From an uncultured Lentibacter sp. (GTDB lineage Bacteria; Pseudomonadota; Alphaproteobacteria; Rhodobacterales; Rhodobacteraceae), in assembly GCA_947497495.1 (NCBI GenBank), contig CANMGT010000009.1, forward strand, positions 36,093-100,092: DNA of 64,000 nt, read 5' to 3'. This document shows positions 15,650-24,502 of the stretch, one piece after another. Position numbers and translations under genes: made by a program. The notes below the pieces were generated by a model. The model saw only the letters and a list, made by a program, of their open reading frames with translations. It was not told the DNA's origin and made no database searches. The stretch's first letter is position 1, and the number at the start of each line of letters is the position of its first letter.

Positions 15650-16159
15650 ATGGCCCGCAGACGCCCCGAACCCGTTCAGGTTATCAAGCAACGTCGCGAC
15701 GCGGCGCTCAACGCGCTGGTGCACGGCGTGCCTTATATCAACTTTCTCGGCATCGAGTTTGACAGGCGCGGTGACGAGTTGACAGCTATTTTGCCCTATG
15801 ACGACAAGCTCATCGGCAACCCGCTGATCCCGGCCATTCACGGCGGGGCGATCTCGGGGTTTCTCGAAGTCGCCGCCGTGATCGGCCTCAGCTGGGCGAC
15901 GCTCTGGGACGAGATCGAACGCGGCGAGATGGACGCTGACGAGATCATCAAAGGCCACCTGCCGCGCTTGCCCAAGACCATCGACTTTACGGTTGATTAC
16001 CTGCGCTCCGGCCTGCCGCGTGACGCCTATGCGCGCGCCAAGGTGAACCGCTCGGGACGGCGCTATGCAAGCGTGCATGTCGAGGCGTGGCAAGACAACC
16101 GCCAACGCGCCTTTGCACAGGCGACGGGGCACTTCCTGATGCCGCGCCGAGAAGTCTAA
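15650..16159 (+). CDS. Second hotdog thioesterase of the pair
   Basis: 169 residues. AIHGGAISGFLEVAAVIGL matches the HGG motif of PaaI-like thioesterases, and TIDFTVDYLRSGLPRDAYA is the following core strand. The aspartate of the partner's motif is a glutamate here (GFLEVAA). The start lies 3 bp after the stop of the first hotdog gene and the MATE gene follows 3 bp later, so the three are one operon. The two hotdog proteins may form a heteromer; substrate unknown. Confidence 0.85.
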   Translation: MARRRPEPVQVIKQRRDAALNALVHGVPYINFLGIEFDRRGDELTAILPYDDKLIGNPLIPAIHGGAISGFLEVAAVIGLSWATLWDEIERGEMDADEIIKGHLPRLPKTIDFTVDYLRSGLPRDAYARAKVNRSGRRYASVHVEAWQDNRQRAFAQATGHFLMPRREV

Positions 16160-16162
16160 GGT

Positions 16163-17485
16163 GTGACAGCAGAAGCGATCAGACCTGAGATCACCCACCG
16201 CAGGGTGCTCAAAATCGCGATCCCGATCTTGCTGGCGAATGTCACAGTGCCCTTGCTGGGCGCTGTCGACACCGCCGTTGTCGGGCAGATCCCCGATGCG
16301 GCGCCAATCGCGGCGGTGGGCGTCGGGGCTATCATCCTCTCGGCCATCTACTGGGTGTTCGGCTTTTTGCGCATGGGCACGACGGGCCTGACGAGCCAAG
16401 CCGCAGGGCGGGGCGAGCACGGCGAAGTCGCGGCTCTGCTGACGCGCGCTCTAATGATCGGGCTGGCGGGCGGTGTCTTGTTCATTGTGCTGCAACCCTT
16501 GCTGTTTATTGGGGCTTTTGCCGTTTCACCCGCCAGTGCGGAAGTTGAAGGGCTGGCAAGCCAATATATGCAAATCAGGATATGGTCGGCCCCTGCGGCG
16601 ATTGCGAGCTATGGCATCTCCGGCTGGCTCATTGCGCAAGAACGGACCCGCGCGGTGCTGCTGATCCAGCTAGTGACCAACGGGCTTAACGTGGGCCTCG
16701 ACTTGCTGTTTGTGCTCAGCTTGGGCCTCGGCGTTGCGGGCGTGGCCTGGGCGACGTTCATTGCCGAATGGGCGGGCTTTGCTGTTGGCCTCTGGGCGTG
16801 CCGCGCGGCTTTTGCTGTGCCCGCTTGGCGCGACTGGCCCCGCGTGTTTGACCGCGAGAAGCTCAAGCGCATGGCCGTGGTCAACACCGATATTCTCATC
16901 CGCTCGCTGCTGTTGCAGGGCATCTTCGTGTCGTTCCTGCTGCTGGGCGGACGCTTTGGCAACGTCACACTCGCGGCCAATCAGGTTTTGCTCCAGTTCA
17001 TCCATATCGCGGGCTACGCGCTTGACGGGTTTGCCTTTGCCGCCGAGGCGCTTGTCGGGCAGGCCTATGGGGCGCGGGTGCTGCGCGACGTGCGCCAGGC
17101 CACGTGGCTGACAACGCTCTGGGCGCTGGGCTTTGGCGTGGCGATGGCGCTTTGCTTCTGGCTGTTTGGCCCCGCGATCATTGATGTGATCTCCAAGTCG
17201 CCCGAGGTGCAGCTTGAAGCGCGCAGCTATTTGCCATGGGTCATCGCCGCGCCTGTGATGATCGTCGGCCTCACCCAGATGGACGGCATTTTCATCGGCG
17301 CGACGCGCTCGGCAGACATGCGCAATATGATGGCCCTTGCCTTTGTGGTTTATGTCGTCGCGGTTTGGGCGCTGACGCCAAACCTGCAAAACCACGGGCT
17401 GTGGCTGGCGCTGCACATCTCGTTTGTCGCCCGCGCTGTGACGCTCGGCGCGCGCTACCCGGCTCTTGAGCGCAGCGTAGCTTAG
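16163..17485 (+). CDS. MATE-family efflux transporter (DinF subfamily type)
   Basis: 440 residues beginning at GTG 16163, 3 bp after the previous stop, so translation is probably coupled. About twelve hydrophobic segments arranged as two six-helix halves. VPLLGAVDTAVVGQIPDA matches the conserved MATE TM1 region and FGFLRMGTTGLTSQAAGRGE the TM2 region; QVLLQFIHIAGYALDGFAFAAEAL, as two adjoining motifs, marks the second half. It exports small cationic or organic compounds using Na+ or H+. Cotranscription with the thioesterase pair is likely; the cargo is unknown. The last bases overlap the convergent ArsC-like gene. Confidence 0.92.
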   Translation: MTAEAIRPEITHRRVLKIAIPILLANVTVPLLGAVDTAVVGQIPDAAPIAAVGVGAIILSAIYWVFGFLRMGTTGLTSQAAGRGEHGEVAALLTRALMIGLAGGVLFIVLQPLLFIGAFAVSPASAEVEGLASQYMQIRIWSAPAAIASYGISGWLIAQERTRAVLLIQLVTNGLNVGLDLLFVLSLGLGVAGVAWATFIAEWAGFAVGLWACRAAFAVPAWRDWPRVFDREKLKRMAVVNTDILIRSLLLQGIFVSFLLLGGRFGNVTLAANQVLLQFIHIAGYALDGFAFAAEALVGQAYGARVLRDVRQATWLTTLWALGFGVAMALCFWLFGPAIIDVISKSPEVQLEARSYLPWVIAAPVMIVGLTQMDGIFIGATRSADMRNMMALAFVVYVVAVWALTPNLQNHGLWLALHISFVARAVTLGARYPALERSVA

Positions 17486-17829
17486 AGGATATCGAGCACG
17501 CTTTCAGGCGGGCGGCCGATGGCGGCTTTACCTTGAGCAAAAACGATCGGACGCTCGATCAGTTTGGGCACACGGGCCATGGCCGCAAAGAGCGCATCAT
17601 CAGCGCTGTCTTTGCTCAGGCCTGCGGCTTTGAACTCGGCCTCTCCTGAGCGCATCATCTGAATTGGCGGCAGGCCCAAGGCTTTGGCGGCCTCTCGCAG
17701 CTCGGCCTCGGTTGGCGCATCTTCCAGATAGCGGCGCACCTCGGGCGTGTGGCCGTTCTCTTCCAGCAGAGCCAATGTCTGGCGCGACTTTGAGCAGCGC
17801 GGGTTATGCCAGATGGTGATCATAGCCAT
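17482..17829 (-). CDS. ArsC-family thioredoxin-fold reductase
   Basis: 115 residues. The N-terminal [20 protein letters not shown] carries the reactive Cys12 of glutaredoxin-dependent arsenate reductases, and [20 protein letters not shown] the conserved Arg-Pro C-terminal motif. Family members include true arsenate reductases (ArsC) and YfgD-like proteins of unknown role; no ars genes are near. It overlaps pyrD by 10 bp and the convergent MATE gene by 4 bp. An alternative start two codons later avoids little of the overlap. Confidence 0.9.
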   Translation of the reverse strand: MAMITIWHNPRCSKSRQTLALLEENGHTPEVRRYLEDAPTEAELREAAKALGLPPIQMMRSGEAEFKAAGLSKDSADDALFAAMARVPKLIERPIVFAQGKAAIGRPPESVLDIL

Positions 17830-18878
17830 GTCTCCCTCTCGGTTGCGACGGCCTCTGCAACATTGGCGTAACCGTCTTGTTCCAAGAGCCTGTCGAGCCC
17901 CTGCGCGATGTCGCCCACAAGGCTCATCCCGTGGTAAACCATCGCGGAGTAAAGCTGCACAGCTGAAGCGCCAGCGCGAATTTTGGCATAGGCCTGCTCG
18001 GCCGAGGCGATGCCGCCGACGCCAATGAGGGGGATCTTGCCCTCGGTTGCCTTGGAGAGCCTTGCCAGCACGCGGGTTGATTTCTCAAATAGGGGCGTGC
18101 CCGAGAGGCCGCCCATTTCGCCGCGCTGTGGGCTTTTCAATCCGTCCCGCGAGAGGGTTGTGTTGGTGGCGATCACAGCACTCAGGCCCGCCGCGATGGC
18201 GACTTCGCCGATTTCACCGATCTCTGCATCTGTCAGGTCGGGCGCGATCTTGAGAAAAATCGGGATCGGCTTGGCCAACCCCTGATTGGCGTCCATGACG
18301 CCTGCAAGCAGAGCGGCCAGAGCCTCGGCCCCTTGCAAGTCGCGCAGCTTTTCGGTGTTGGGCGAGGAGACATTGACTGTCGCGAAGTCAAGATGCGCGC
18401 CACAATGGGCGAGCACTTTTGCGAAGTCGTCAGCGCGGTTGTCACTGTCTTTATTGGCCCCGAGGTTGAGGCCGATCACCGCAGTCGCGGGCCGCTTGGA
18501 CAAGCGTTCGGCGGCGGCTTCCATCCCGTTGTTGTTGAAGCCGAAGCGGTTGATCACGGCTTCGTCTTCCATCAGGCGGAACAGGCGCGGCTTGGGGTTT
18601 CCCGGCTGGGCGCGCGGCGTGACGGCGCCGACTTCGACAAAGCCAAACCCCGCGCGCGACAAGGGGCCAAGCGCCTCGGCGTTCTTGTCAAACCCCGCAG
18701 CAAGGCCGACAGGGTTGGGCAGCTTGAGGCCCGCTATCTCGGTTGTCAAACGCGGCGATGTCAAAAGCCCCGGTAGCGGAACGAGGCCCGCGTTGAGCGC
18801 CTTAATAGACAGGGCGTGGGCGCGTTCAGGATCTGTGCGGTGCATGAGCGCGAGGCCCAGTTTTTCAAGTGTGTTCAT
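17820..18878 (-). CDS. pyrD: Dihydroorotate dehydrogenase, quinone-dependent (class 2)
   Basis: 352 residues. The N-terminal helical membrane-association region ([20 protein letters not shown]) is characteristic of class 2 enzymes, followed by the FMN barrel with [27 protein letters not shown], the catalytic serine in [14 protein letters not shown] (Ser171/172) and [20 protein letters not shown]. It oxidises dihydroorotate to orotate in pyrimidine synthesis, with electrons to the quinone pool. It overlaps the DUF952/DUF1330 gene upstream by 4 bp and the ArsC-like gene downstream by 10 bp, so all three are one operon. Confidence 0.97.
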   Translation of the reverse strand: MNTLEKLGLALMHRTDPERAHALSIKALNAGLVPLPGLLTSPRLTTEIAGLKLPNPVGLAAGFDKNAEALGPLSRAGFGFVEVGAVTPRAQPGNPKPRLFRLMEDEAVINRFGFNNNGMEAAAERLSKRPATAVIGLNLGANKDSDNRADDFAKVLAHCGAHLDFATVNVSSPNTEKLRDLQGAEALAALLAGVMDANQGLAKPIPIFLKIAPDLTDAEIGEIGEVAIAAGLSAVIATNTTLSRDGLKSPQRGEMGGLSGTPLFEKSTRVLARLSKATEGKIPLIGVGGIASAEQAYAKIRAGASAVQLYSAMVYHGMSLVGDIAQGLDRLLEQDGYANVAEAVATERETWL

Positions 18879-19651
18879 CCGAATGTGCCTTTTGCTTCGG
18901 CCGGCTTTGTGCGGATCAAACGCGAGGTTTGCACAGCGGCTTGGCGGTGCACCACAGCCTTGCGGTAGTCGTCGTTCGTGACCATGGCCAAGAAGGCTTT
19001 TGCATTCGGGTAGCGGGCGATAAACATGATGTCCCAGTGCTCGTTTGACGGCCCCATGAGCGTGGCTTCAAACGTGCCGCTCCAAACGATGCTGCCGCCG
19101 AGGCTTTGCAAAATAGCGCCTGTCTCACGGCCGTAGTTGGCATAGGCCTCAGCGCCCGAAAGGCCCTTGCCGTGCAGCGCGTGGCCTACAGGGTAGTTCG
19201 CCTGATCGCGCAGCCGCACGAGATTGAGCATCTCGATGGGCGTGTCGCGATCCAACGCTTTGAAGGCGTCGAACTGGGCGCGCGCAGGGTCAACAAACCC
19301 GGCGATTTCTTCGGGGAAGACATGCACGCCCTTGGCCAGAGGCAGGGGCCATGCGAAGGCGACATCCGATAGCCTGAGGCTGCGGTAGAGGTGCGGGAAG
19401 AGAGCACCGCCGCGCGAGACTTCCCATTTCAATTCGTCGCCCAGAGCCGACGCCTCAACGCCCAGCAGCACCAGCCCGTCAACGCCCGCGAAGTGCTTTG
19501 CTGCAGTCTCTTGGGCTTGTTCCGGGGTTGAGAAATGCACATAGCCATCGGCCACATCTATTGGCGCGCCTGAGGTTTCACCGAGGCGGCGCAGATCAGC
19601 CCATTCGGGCGTGCGGAGGAGTTTTAAAATAAGCATGTCTTCGTGTTGCAT
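18875..19651 (-). CDS. DUF952-DUF1330 two-domain protein
   Basis: 258 residues in two parts. Residues 6-110 ([52 protein letters not shown]) are a DUF952 domain; residues about 130-240 ([53 protein letters not shown]) are a DUF1330 ferredoxin-like domain. Neither has an established reaction. The start may be the Met at residue 6, since the first five residues are not part of the domain. It overlaps pyrD by 4 bp. Linkage to pyrimidine synthesis may be only positional. Confidence 0.82.
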   Translation of the reverse strand: MQHEDMLILKLLRTPEWADLRRLGETSGAPIDVADGYVHFSTPEQAQETAAKHFAGVDGLVLLGVEASALGDELKWEVSRGGALFPHLYRSLRLSDVAFAWPLPLAKGVHVFPEEIAGFVDPARAQFDAFKALDRDTPIEMLNLVRLRDQANYPVGHALHGKGLSGAEAYANYGRETGAILQSLGGSIVWSGTFEATLMGPSNEHWDIMFIARYPNAKAFLAMVTNDDYRKAVVHRQAAVQTSRLIRTKPAEAKGTFG

Positions 19652-19737
19652 TGCGGGCGCCGAGCCGTCAAGCCATACTAACAGGGCGGATACCAGTTTT
19701 AGCGATGGGCCTAGGTGTTGTAACGGGAGGATTTGCC

Positions 19738-21276
19738 ATGAAATTACTTAAGAAAATCGCAGCAGTTATTGCGCTGCTTTTTGTCGCGGTTTTGGCCTTG
19801 CGATTTGTCTTCCCATTGCCTGACATCTCCGAGCGCGCCGAGAGCAAGTCTATCGCCATTAGTTCCGAGACGAAGCTTGGCAGGGTTATTCTGAGCAAGA
19901 CCGAGACACATCCAGGGAAGTCGGGAATCGAGGCGTTGTTGAACGGCAAGAAGGCTTTGGACTATCGGATTGCGCTTGCTGATATGGCTGAGCAGTCCCT
20001 CGATGTCCAATACTACATTTGGCATGACGATGTGTCCGGCATACTGCTTATGGACGCGCTCAAGCGCGCTTCGGAGCGGGGCGTGCGCGTTAGGCTTTTG
20101 CTCGATGACAACGGAATTCCGGGCCTGGATGGCCTGATGAGCACAATGAGCGCAATGGACAACTTTGAAGTTCGCCTGTTCAACCCATCGATTGTGCGCA
20201 GGCCCAAGCTTTTGGGATATGCGTTTCATTTCATGCGGATGAACCGTCGCATGCACAACAAGTCCTTCACAGTAGATGGCGCGGCCACGATCATCGGAGG
20301 GCGCAATGTTGGCGATGAGTACTTCTCGCTGAAAGACGAGTTTTTTGCGGATCTTGATGTCTTGGGCCTTGGCGAGATCGTTGGCCCGACGGCAGCCTCA
20401 TTTAATGAGTATTGGAACAGCGAGTCAGTTTATTCTGTTGAGGAGGTCGCAGGTCTGGAACCAGACTTCCCAACTTACGAAGCGCGTCTTTCAGATGTGA
20501 TGGCCTCGCAAAAGGCGCGGGACTATCTGGCCGAATTTCCAAGTGAGGCTGATATTGTTGATGCGTTTGAACGGGCAGAGTGGACCAATGCTCAACTGGT
20601 TGTGGATGACCCCGTAAAAGGCCTTGGAACCGCGAAGGACGATCAGCTCATGATCAACCAGCTTGGAGCCATATTGGGCGATATCGAAGAACGTCTTGAT
20701 CTTGTTTCGGCCTATTTCATTCCCGGTGCCAAGGGCGCAGACCTTTTTGCAAATGCGTCTCGTTCTGGGGTCGATGTGAATGTGATGACAAATGCTTTCA
20801 ATACGACGGATGTCACACTGGTGCATGCAGGCTACACCAAGTATCGCCGCGAGCTGCTTGAGGCCGGCGTTGATCTGTATGAGATCAAGCTGCGCGGCGG
20901 TAGCGGGGAAGCAGATTTGCAAACACTGCCGCTTGGTTTGTCTGGAGCAGCCTTGCACGCCAAGACTTTCGCCGTTGACGGCAAGAAAGTCTTCATTGGC
21001 TCGTTTAATTTTGATCCGCGCTCGGCAAATCTCAATTGTGAGATGGGATTTTTGATTGAAAGCGAAAATCTGGCAAAACAGGTGCATGCGATGTTTGATA
21101 CATCACTTGTGTACCTGAGCTACGTGCCGAAGCTCACTCCCGAGGGGCGTATGATCTGGCGGGAGTCGCGCCAGGGCAACGAGGACTTGATCTATCAGCA
21201 AGAGCCAACTGTTAATATCTTCTCGCAGGTGCTGCTTGCAGTGATGGGGGCCTTGCCGATCGAATGGATGCTCTGA
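19738..21276 (+). CDS. Phospholipase D-family protein (cardiolipin synthase-like)
   Basis: 512 residues from ATG 19738, with GGGAGG 9 bases upstream. Residues 7-26 form a hydrophobic signal anchor. Two HKD motifs are present: HNKSFTVDGAATIIGGRN (His173, Lys175, Asp180) and HAKTFAVDGKKVFIGSFN (His407, Lys409, Asp414). Two HKD motifs in one chain, with the region LDVQYYIWHDD before the first, is the pattern of ClsC/YmdC-type cardiolipin synthases. It would transfer or hydrolyse phosphatidyl groups at the inner membrane, facing the periplasm. The gene stands alone between divergent pyrD-operon genes and the nucleotidase. A general phospholipase D is the alternative. Confidence 0.9.
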   Translation: MKLLKKIAAVIALLFVAVLALRFVFPLPDISERAESKSIAISSETKLGRVILSKTETHPGKSGIEALLNGKKALDYRIALADMAEQSLDVQYYIWHDDVSGILLMDALKRASERGVRVRLLLDDNGIPGLDGLMSTMSAMDNFEVRLFNPSIVRRPKLLGYAFHFMRMNRRMHNKSFTVDGAATIIGGRNVGDEYFSLKDEFFADLDVLGLGEIVGPTAASFNEYWNSESVYSVEEVAGLEPDFPTYEARLSDVMASQKARDYLAEFPSEADIVDAFERAEWTNAQLVVDDPVKGLGTAKDDQLMINQLGAILGDIEERLDLVSAYFIPGAKGADLFANASRSGVDVNVMTNAFNTTDVTLVHAGYTKYRRELLEAGVDLYEIKLRGGSGEADLQTLPLGLSGAALHAKTFAVDGKKVFIGSFNFDPRSANLNCEMGFLIESENLAKQVHAMFDTSLVYLSYVPKLTPEGRMIWRESRQGNEDLIYQQEPTVNIFSQVLLAVMGALPIEWML

Positions 21277-21630
21277 GGAGGGGCACGCAGTTCGGCTCAC
21301 TTGTGCGGGGGCCGCTTTGACCTGCAGCAGAACTCTTTCTCGTGTTGGGGCATAAGTGCATAGTTTGGTTCCATCAGCTGCTCATAAAAGCGCTGTGTTG
21401 CTGGCTCGTGTTACGGGCCCTGCAACACCGACTATGCCAGCACGGAGAACAGGGAGCAAAGCGACGCGCCTAACAGTGAGGCGTCTGTGCATATCTGTCT
21501 GCTTTGGGGGGCACCGAAAGTTGGGTTGCCATGGCCCGATTGCAACCTTCCGCCGAGCCTGTCACATATGTTTTGACTGAGCGGCGCGGGCGTTGCACCA
21601 TCAGGGCAATCAACCCTTAGGAGACTCACC
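21277..21630. other. Intergenic region upstream of the 5'-nucleotidase
   Basis: 354 bp without a convincing frame. It contains a small hairpin near 21460-21485 (cgcc/ggcg) and cctgtcacatat near 21560, which is at best half a PhoB box. I see no clear terminator after the phospholipase D-family gene and no strong promoter. Confidence 0.5.
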
Positions 21631-23190
21631 ATGCTCGCACGTATTCTGGGCGGCACTGCCGCGTTGGCGCTTTCTGCCGGAGCAGCTCTGGCCGACTATT
21701 CCCTGACCATCCTGCACACCAACGACTTTCACGCGCGCTTTGAGCCGATCAGCAAGTATGACAGCGGTTGCAGCGCCGAGGACAACACCGAAGGCAAGTG
21801 TTTTGGCGGCTCCGCGCGTTTGATGACGGCCATCGCAGACGCCAAGAAACGCACCAACAACCACATCCTGGTAGACGGGGGTGACCAGTTTCAGGGCACG
21901 CTGTTTTATACCTACTACAAGGGCATGCTCGCGGCCGAGATGATGAACCAGATGGGCTATGACGCGATGACTGTGGGCAACCACGAGTTTGACGACGGGC
22001 CCGAAGTTTTGCGCGGGTTTATGGATGCGGTGTCCTTTCCTGTCTTGATGTCAAACGCCGATGTCAGCGGCGAGGAACTGCTCGCGGGCAAGCTGGCGAA
22101 GTCGGTGATTATCGAGCGCGGCGGCGAGAAGCTGGGGCTGATTGGCCTCACCCCGCAAGACACTGACGAGCTGGCATCACCCGGCCCGAACATCGTGTTC
22201 ACAGACCCTGTTCAAGCCGTGCAGGGCGAGGTGGACAAGCTGACGGCGGAAGGCGTTAACAAGATCATCGTGCTCAGCCACTCGGGCTTTGGCGTTGATC
22301 AGGCCGTGGCGGCCGAAACCACAGGCGTTGACGTGATCGTTGGCGGGCATACCAACACGCTTTTGAGCAACACAAACGAGCGCGCTGAAGGGCCTTACCC
22401 GACGATGGTCGGCAACACGGCGATCGTGTCGGCCTATGCCTATGGCAAGCTGCTGGGCGAGCTCAATGTCACCTTTGATGACGCGGGCAACATCACCCAA
22501 GCAACGGGCGAGCCTGTGGTTATGGACGCGGCTGTGGCCGAGCACGAAGCAACCAAGGCGCGCATTGCCGAGGCGGCCAAACCACTGGAAGAAATCCGCA
22601 GCCGCGTTGTGGCCGAGGCCGCTGAGGCGATCGGCGGCGACCGGGCGGTTTGCCGCGCGCAGGAGTGCTCGATGGGCTCGCTGATTGCCGATGCGATGCT
22701 GGATCGGGTCAAAGACCAAGGCGTCGAAATTGCCATCCAGAACGGCGGCGGCATTCGGGCCTCGATTGACGCGGGGCCGGTGACGATGGGCGAAGTGCTG
22801 ACGGTGCTGCCGTTCCAGAACACGCTCTCGACATTCGAGGTCGACGGCGCGGTTGTACTGGAGGCGCTGGAAAATGGCGTCAGTCAGGTGGAAGAAGGCG
22901 CGGGGCGGTTTGCTCAGGTGGCCGGTGTGGCTTACGCATTCGACGCGACACAGCCCGTGGGTGCACGTATCTCGGACGTGATGGTTGGCGGTGCGCCGCT
23001 TGATCCTGCCAAGGTTTATAAGCTTGTCTCCAACAACTATGTGCGCAGTGGCGGCGACGGTTACAAAATGTTCCGCGGCGCGCAGAACGCCTATGACTTT
23101 GGCCCCGATCTGGCTGATGTTCTGGCGGAGTTCCTTGCCAAGAACGGCCCGTTCACGCCTTACACGGACGGACGTATAACCGTTAAGTAG
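21631..23190 (+). CDS. Periplasmic 5'-nucleotidase / UDP-sugar hydrolase family
   Basis: 519 residues with a signal peptide ending near ALA (residues 1-22: MLARILGGTAALALSAGAAL then A-D). Metallophosphoesterase motifs in order: LHTNDFHARFEP, GGDQFQGT, TVGNHEFDDGPE, SHSGFGVDQ and GGHTNT. The C-terminal nucleotidase domain has AIQNGGGIRASIDAGPVTMGEV and the nucleobase-binding region SNNYVRSGGDGYKMF. It releases phosphate from 5'-nucleotides in the periplasm for phosphate and nucleoside salvage. RBS TAGGAGA precedes ATG 21631. The C-terminal FR(G/A)-type binding loop is near full length; no truncation. UshA-like, but I do not assign the symbol. Confidence 0.94.
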   Translation: MLARILGGTAALALSAGAALADYSLTILHTNDFHARFEPISKYDSGCSAEDNTEGKCFGGSARLMTAIADAKKRTNNHILVDGGDQFQGTLFYTYYKGMLAAEMMNQMGYDAMTVGNHEFDDGPEVLRGFMDAVSFPVLMSNADVSGEELLAGKLAKSVIIERGGEKLGLIGLTPQDTDELASPGPNIVFTDPVQAVQGEVDKLTAEGVNKIIVLSHSGFGVDQAVAAETTGVDVIVGGHTNTLLSNTNERAEGPYPTMVGNTAIVSAYAYGKLLGELNVTFDDAGNITQATGEPVVMDAAVAEHEATKARIAEAAKPLEEIRSRVVAEAAEAIGGDRAVCRAQECSMGSLIADAMLDRVKDQGVEIAIQNGGGIRASIDAGPVTMGEVLTVLPFQNTLSTFEVDGAVVLEALENGVSQVEEGAGRFAQVAGVAYAFDATQPVGARISDVMVGGAPLDPAKVYKLVSNNYVRSGGDGYKMFRGAQNAYDFGPDLADVLAEFLAKNGPFTPYTDGRITVK

Positions 23191-23221
23191 TTAGTCTGAC
23201 GTGAGCAGATGAACACAAGCT

Positions 23222-23258
23222 AAAGGCCCCGTTCGCAACCCGCGCGGGGCCTTTATTT
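23222..23258 (+). terminator. Terminator of the 5'-nucleotidase gene
   Basis: aaaggcccc (23222-23230) pairs with ggggccttt (23246-23254), followed by atttat; 31 bp after the stop. Confidence 0.88.
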
Positions 23259-23349
23259 ATGGGCGCACCCCCATAGGCGGACATATGTCTTAGCGAAAAG
23301 TTTATGCAGTGTTCAAGCCCGTTAAGGCGTTAAGATTTGCGCCAAGCCA

Positions 23350-23404
23350 AGTGCCTACGATATGCAGCACTCTATGCTGCTCTCCGTGCAGAACGCGTGC
23401 ATAC
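23350..23404. repeat. 55-bp element, copy A, with helically phased TGC(A) cores
   Basis: Starts agtgcctacgatatgcag and ends gtgcagaacgcgtgcatac. It matches copy B at 63925-63979 at 49 of 55 positions without gaps. TGC cores start at 23352, 23363, 23375, 23387 and 23398 (spacing 11, 12, 12, 11). It lies between convergent genes, 91 bp after the nucleotidase terminator. TTAA motifs occur on both sides (23331-23342 region and 23424-23439). Confidence 0.8.
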
Positions 23405-23423
23405 AGTTTGGCGCGACCGGGCG

Positions 23424-23439
23424 TTAACATTTGAGTTAA
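23424..23439. promoter_or_regulatory. TTAA-N8-TTAA, near-CtrA motif
   Basis: ttaa-catttgag-ttaa; the spacer is 8, one longer than the CtrA consensus. Each half is within gttaac. It sits 20 bp after repeat copy A. Confidence 0.35.
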
Positions 23440-23461
23440 CCGAGCGCGCGTTGCGTCAGGC

Positions 23462-23517
23462 GCGGGCAAGAAAATTCGAATTTTCTTGGTAAAATTCTTG
23501 GAAGAATTTTGGCCCGC
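23462..23517 (-). terminator. Three-stem palindromic structure at the end of the OmpA-like gene
   Basis: An outer stem gcgggc (23462-23467) / gcccgc (23512-23517) encloses two A/T-rich perfect palindromes: a 20-bp one at 23468-23487 centred on ttcgaa, and 9-bp arms aaaattctt / aagaatttt at 23491-23509. It begins 8 bp past the stop of the minus-strand gene, so it is probably its 3'-end structure. Confidence 0.7.
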
Positions 23518-23524
23518 CTCGACC

Positions 23525-24502
23525 TCACTCGGTGTTCAGCAAGATCACTTCGACGCGGCGGTTTTCTTCGCGGCCCTCGGGCGTGAGGTTGGCTGTCAGC
23601 GGCGACAGGTAGCCCATGCCCTCAGCCTGCATGCGGGCGTTGTCGATGCCGTATTTGCTGGCAAGCCGTGCACGCACGGAGGCGGCACGGCGTTTGGATA
23701 GGGCGATGTTGCCGCTCAGGGAGCCGACAGTGTCGGTGTGGCCCACCAGCGCGATGGTGCGCTTTGGGTTGTCGGCCAGATAGGCGGCCAGTTCGGTGAG
23801 CGAGGCAAAGTCATCGTCGCCCAAGTCAGACGAGCCTGTTTTGAAGGTGAGGTCTGACAAGACGGCACGGCCTATGCTTTCAAGGCGGTCTGCAATGCTG
23901 CCGGCCTTCAGCGGGTTACGTGTGGGGGCTGTCGGCTCTGCCTTGATGGCGGCGGAGGTTTCTGTTGTCAGCAGCGCGGCGCCCTCGGGCGTAACCTGAA
24001 TGATCTGGATATAGCCGGCAACGGCGTCGCGGCTTGTCAGCACGGTGACATATTCGCCGGAATCGCCGCGCGCGGTGAGGAAGCTGTAGTCGAACAGATC
24101 GACAAACATATCCGGCGCTGTCAGCACTTCGGTGGCAAAGCGAAAGTCGAACCCGCCGCAGAACCTGTCTTCGCATTTGAACAGAAACTCAAAGCCCGCA
24201 TCTGCCAGACTGTCTTCTATCGGCTGCAACAATTGCTGCGGCGTCAGACCCTTCGCATTGATCCGGTAGGCTTGCTTGGTGACGCGGCCCTTGATCTCGA
24301 ACGAGGGCAAAAGCCCCTGCGCGTAGGGTGCTATCGGCGCGGAGTAGACCGCGGTGCCCTGACTGCTTTGCTTGGTCAGTTCGGCGTTGAGTGGCAGTGA
24401 CAAGTCAGCCGAAAGCGCGGCTGTGCCAAGCACAGCCGCTGCAAGGCCCAAAGCGGGGCCTGTCGCCGAAAGTTTAGCGCGAAAGCGCGTGATACTCGTC
24501 AT
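23525..24502 (-). CDS. OmpA-family outer-membrane/periplasmic protein
   Basis: 325 residues. A hydrophobic N-terminal stretch (GPALGLAAAVLGTAALSADL) looks like a signal peptide. The C-terminal third is an OmpA peptidoglycan-binding domain: LSDLTFKTGSSDLGDDD, IALVGHTDTVGSLSGNIALS, and RREN-type ending EGREENRRVEVILL. The middle (about 60-180) has no domain I recognise; it has a Cys pair, FKCEDRFCGGFDFRF. It likely anchors the envelope to peptidoglycan. The start overlaps the AhpD-like gene by 29 bp; a later start would lose the signal peptide. Confidence 0.88.
   Translation of the reverse strand: MTSITRFRAKLSATGPALGLAAAVLGTAALSADLSLPLNAELTKQSSQGTAVYSAPIAPYAQGLLPSFEIKGRVTKQAYRINAKGLTPQQLLQPIEDSLADAGFEFLFKCEDRFCGGFDFRFATEVLTAPDMFVDLFDYSFLTARGDSGEYVTVLTSRDAVAGYIQIIQVTPEGAALLTTETSAAIKAEPTAPTRNPLKAGSIADRLESIGRAVLSDLTFKTGSSDLGDDDFASLTELAAYLADNPKRTIALVGHTDTVGSLSGNIALSKRRAASVRARLASKYGIDNARMQAEGMGYLSPLTANLTPEGREENRRVEVILLNTE

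Noticed and set aside
21555..21580. Possible PhoB box (ctgtcacatat) before the 5'-nucleotidase
   Set aside because: Only one half-site is recognisable; the second repeat 11 bp later does not match.
23350..23404. Copy A as a LexA (GAAC-N7-GAAC) or parS site
   Set aside because: Only one GAAC is present and no parS-like TGTTTCACGTGAAACA palindrome can be seen.
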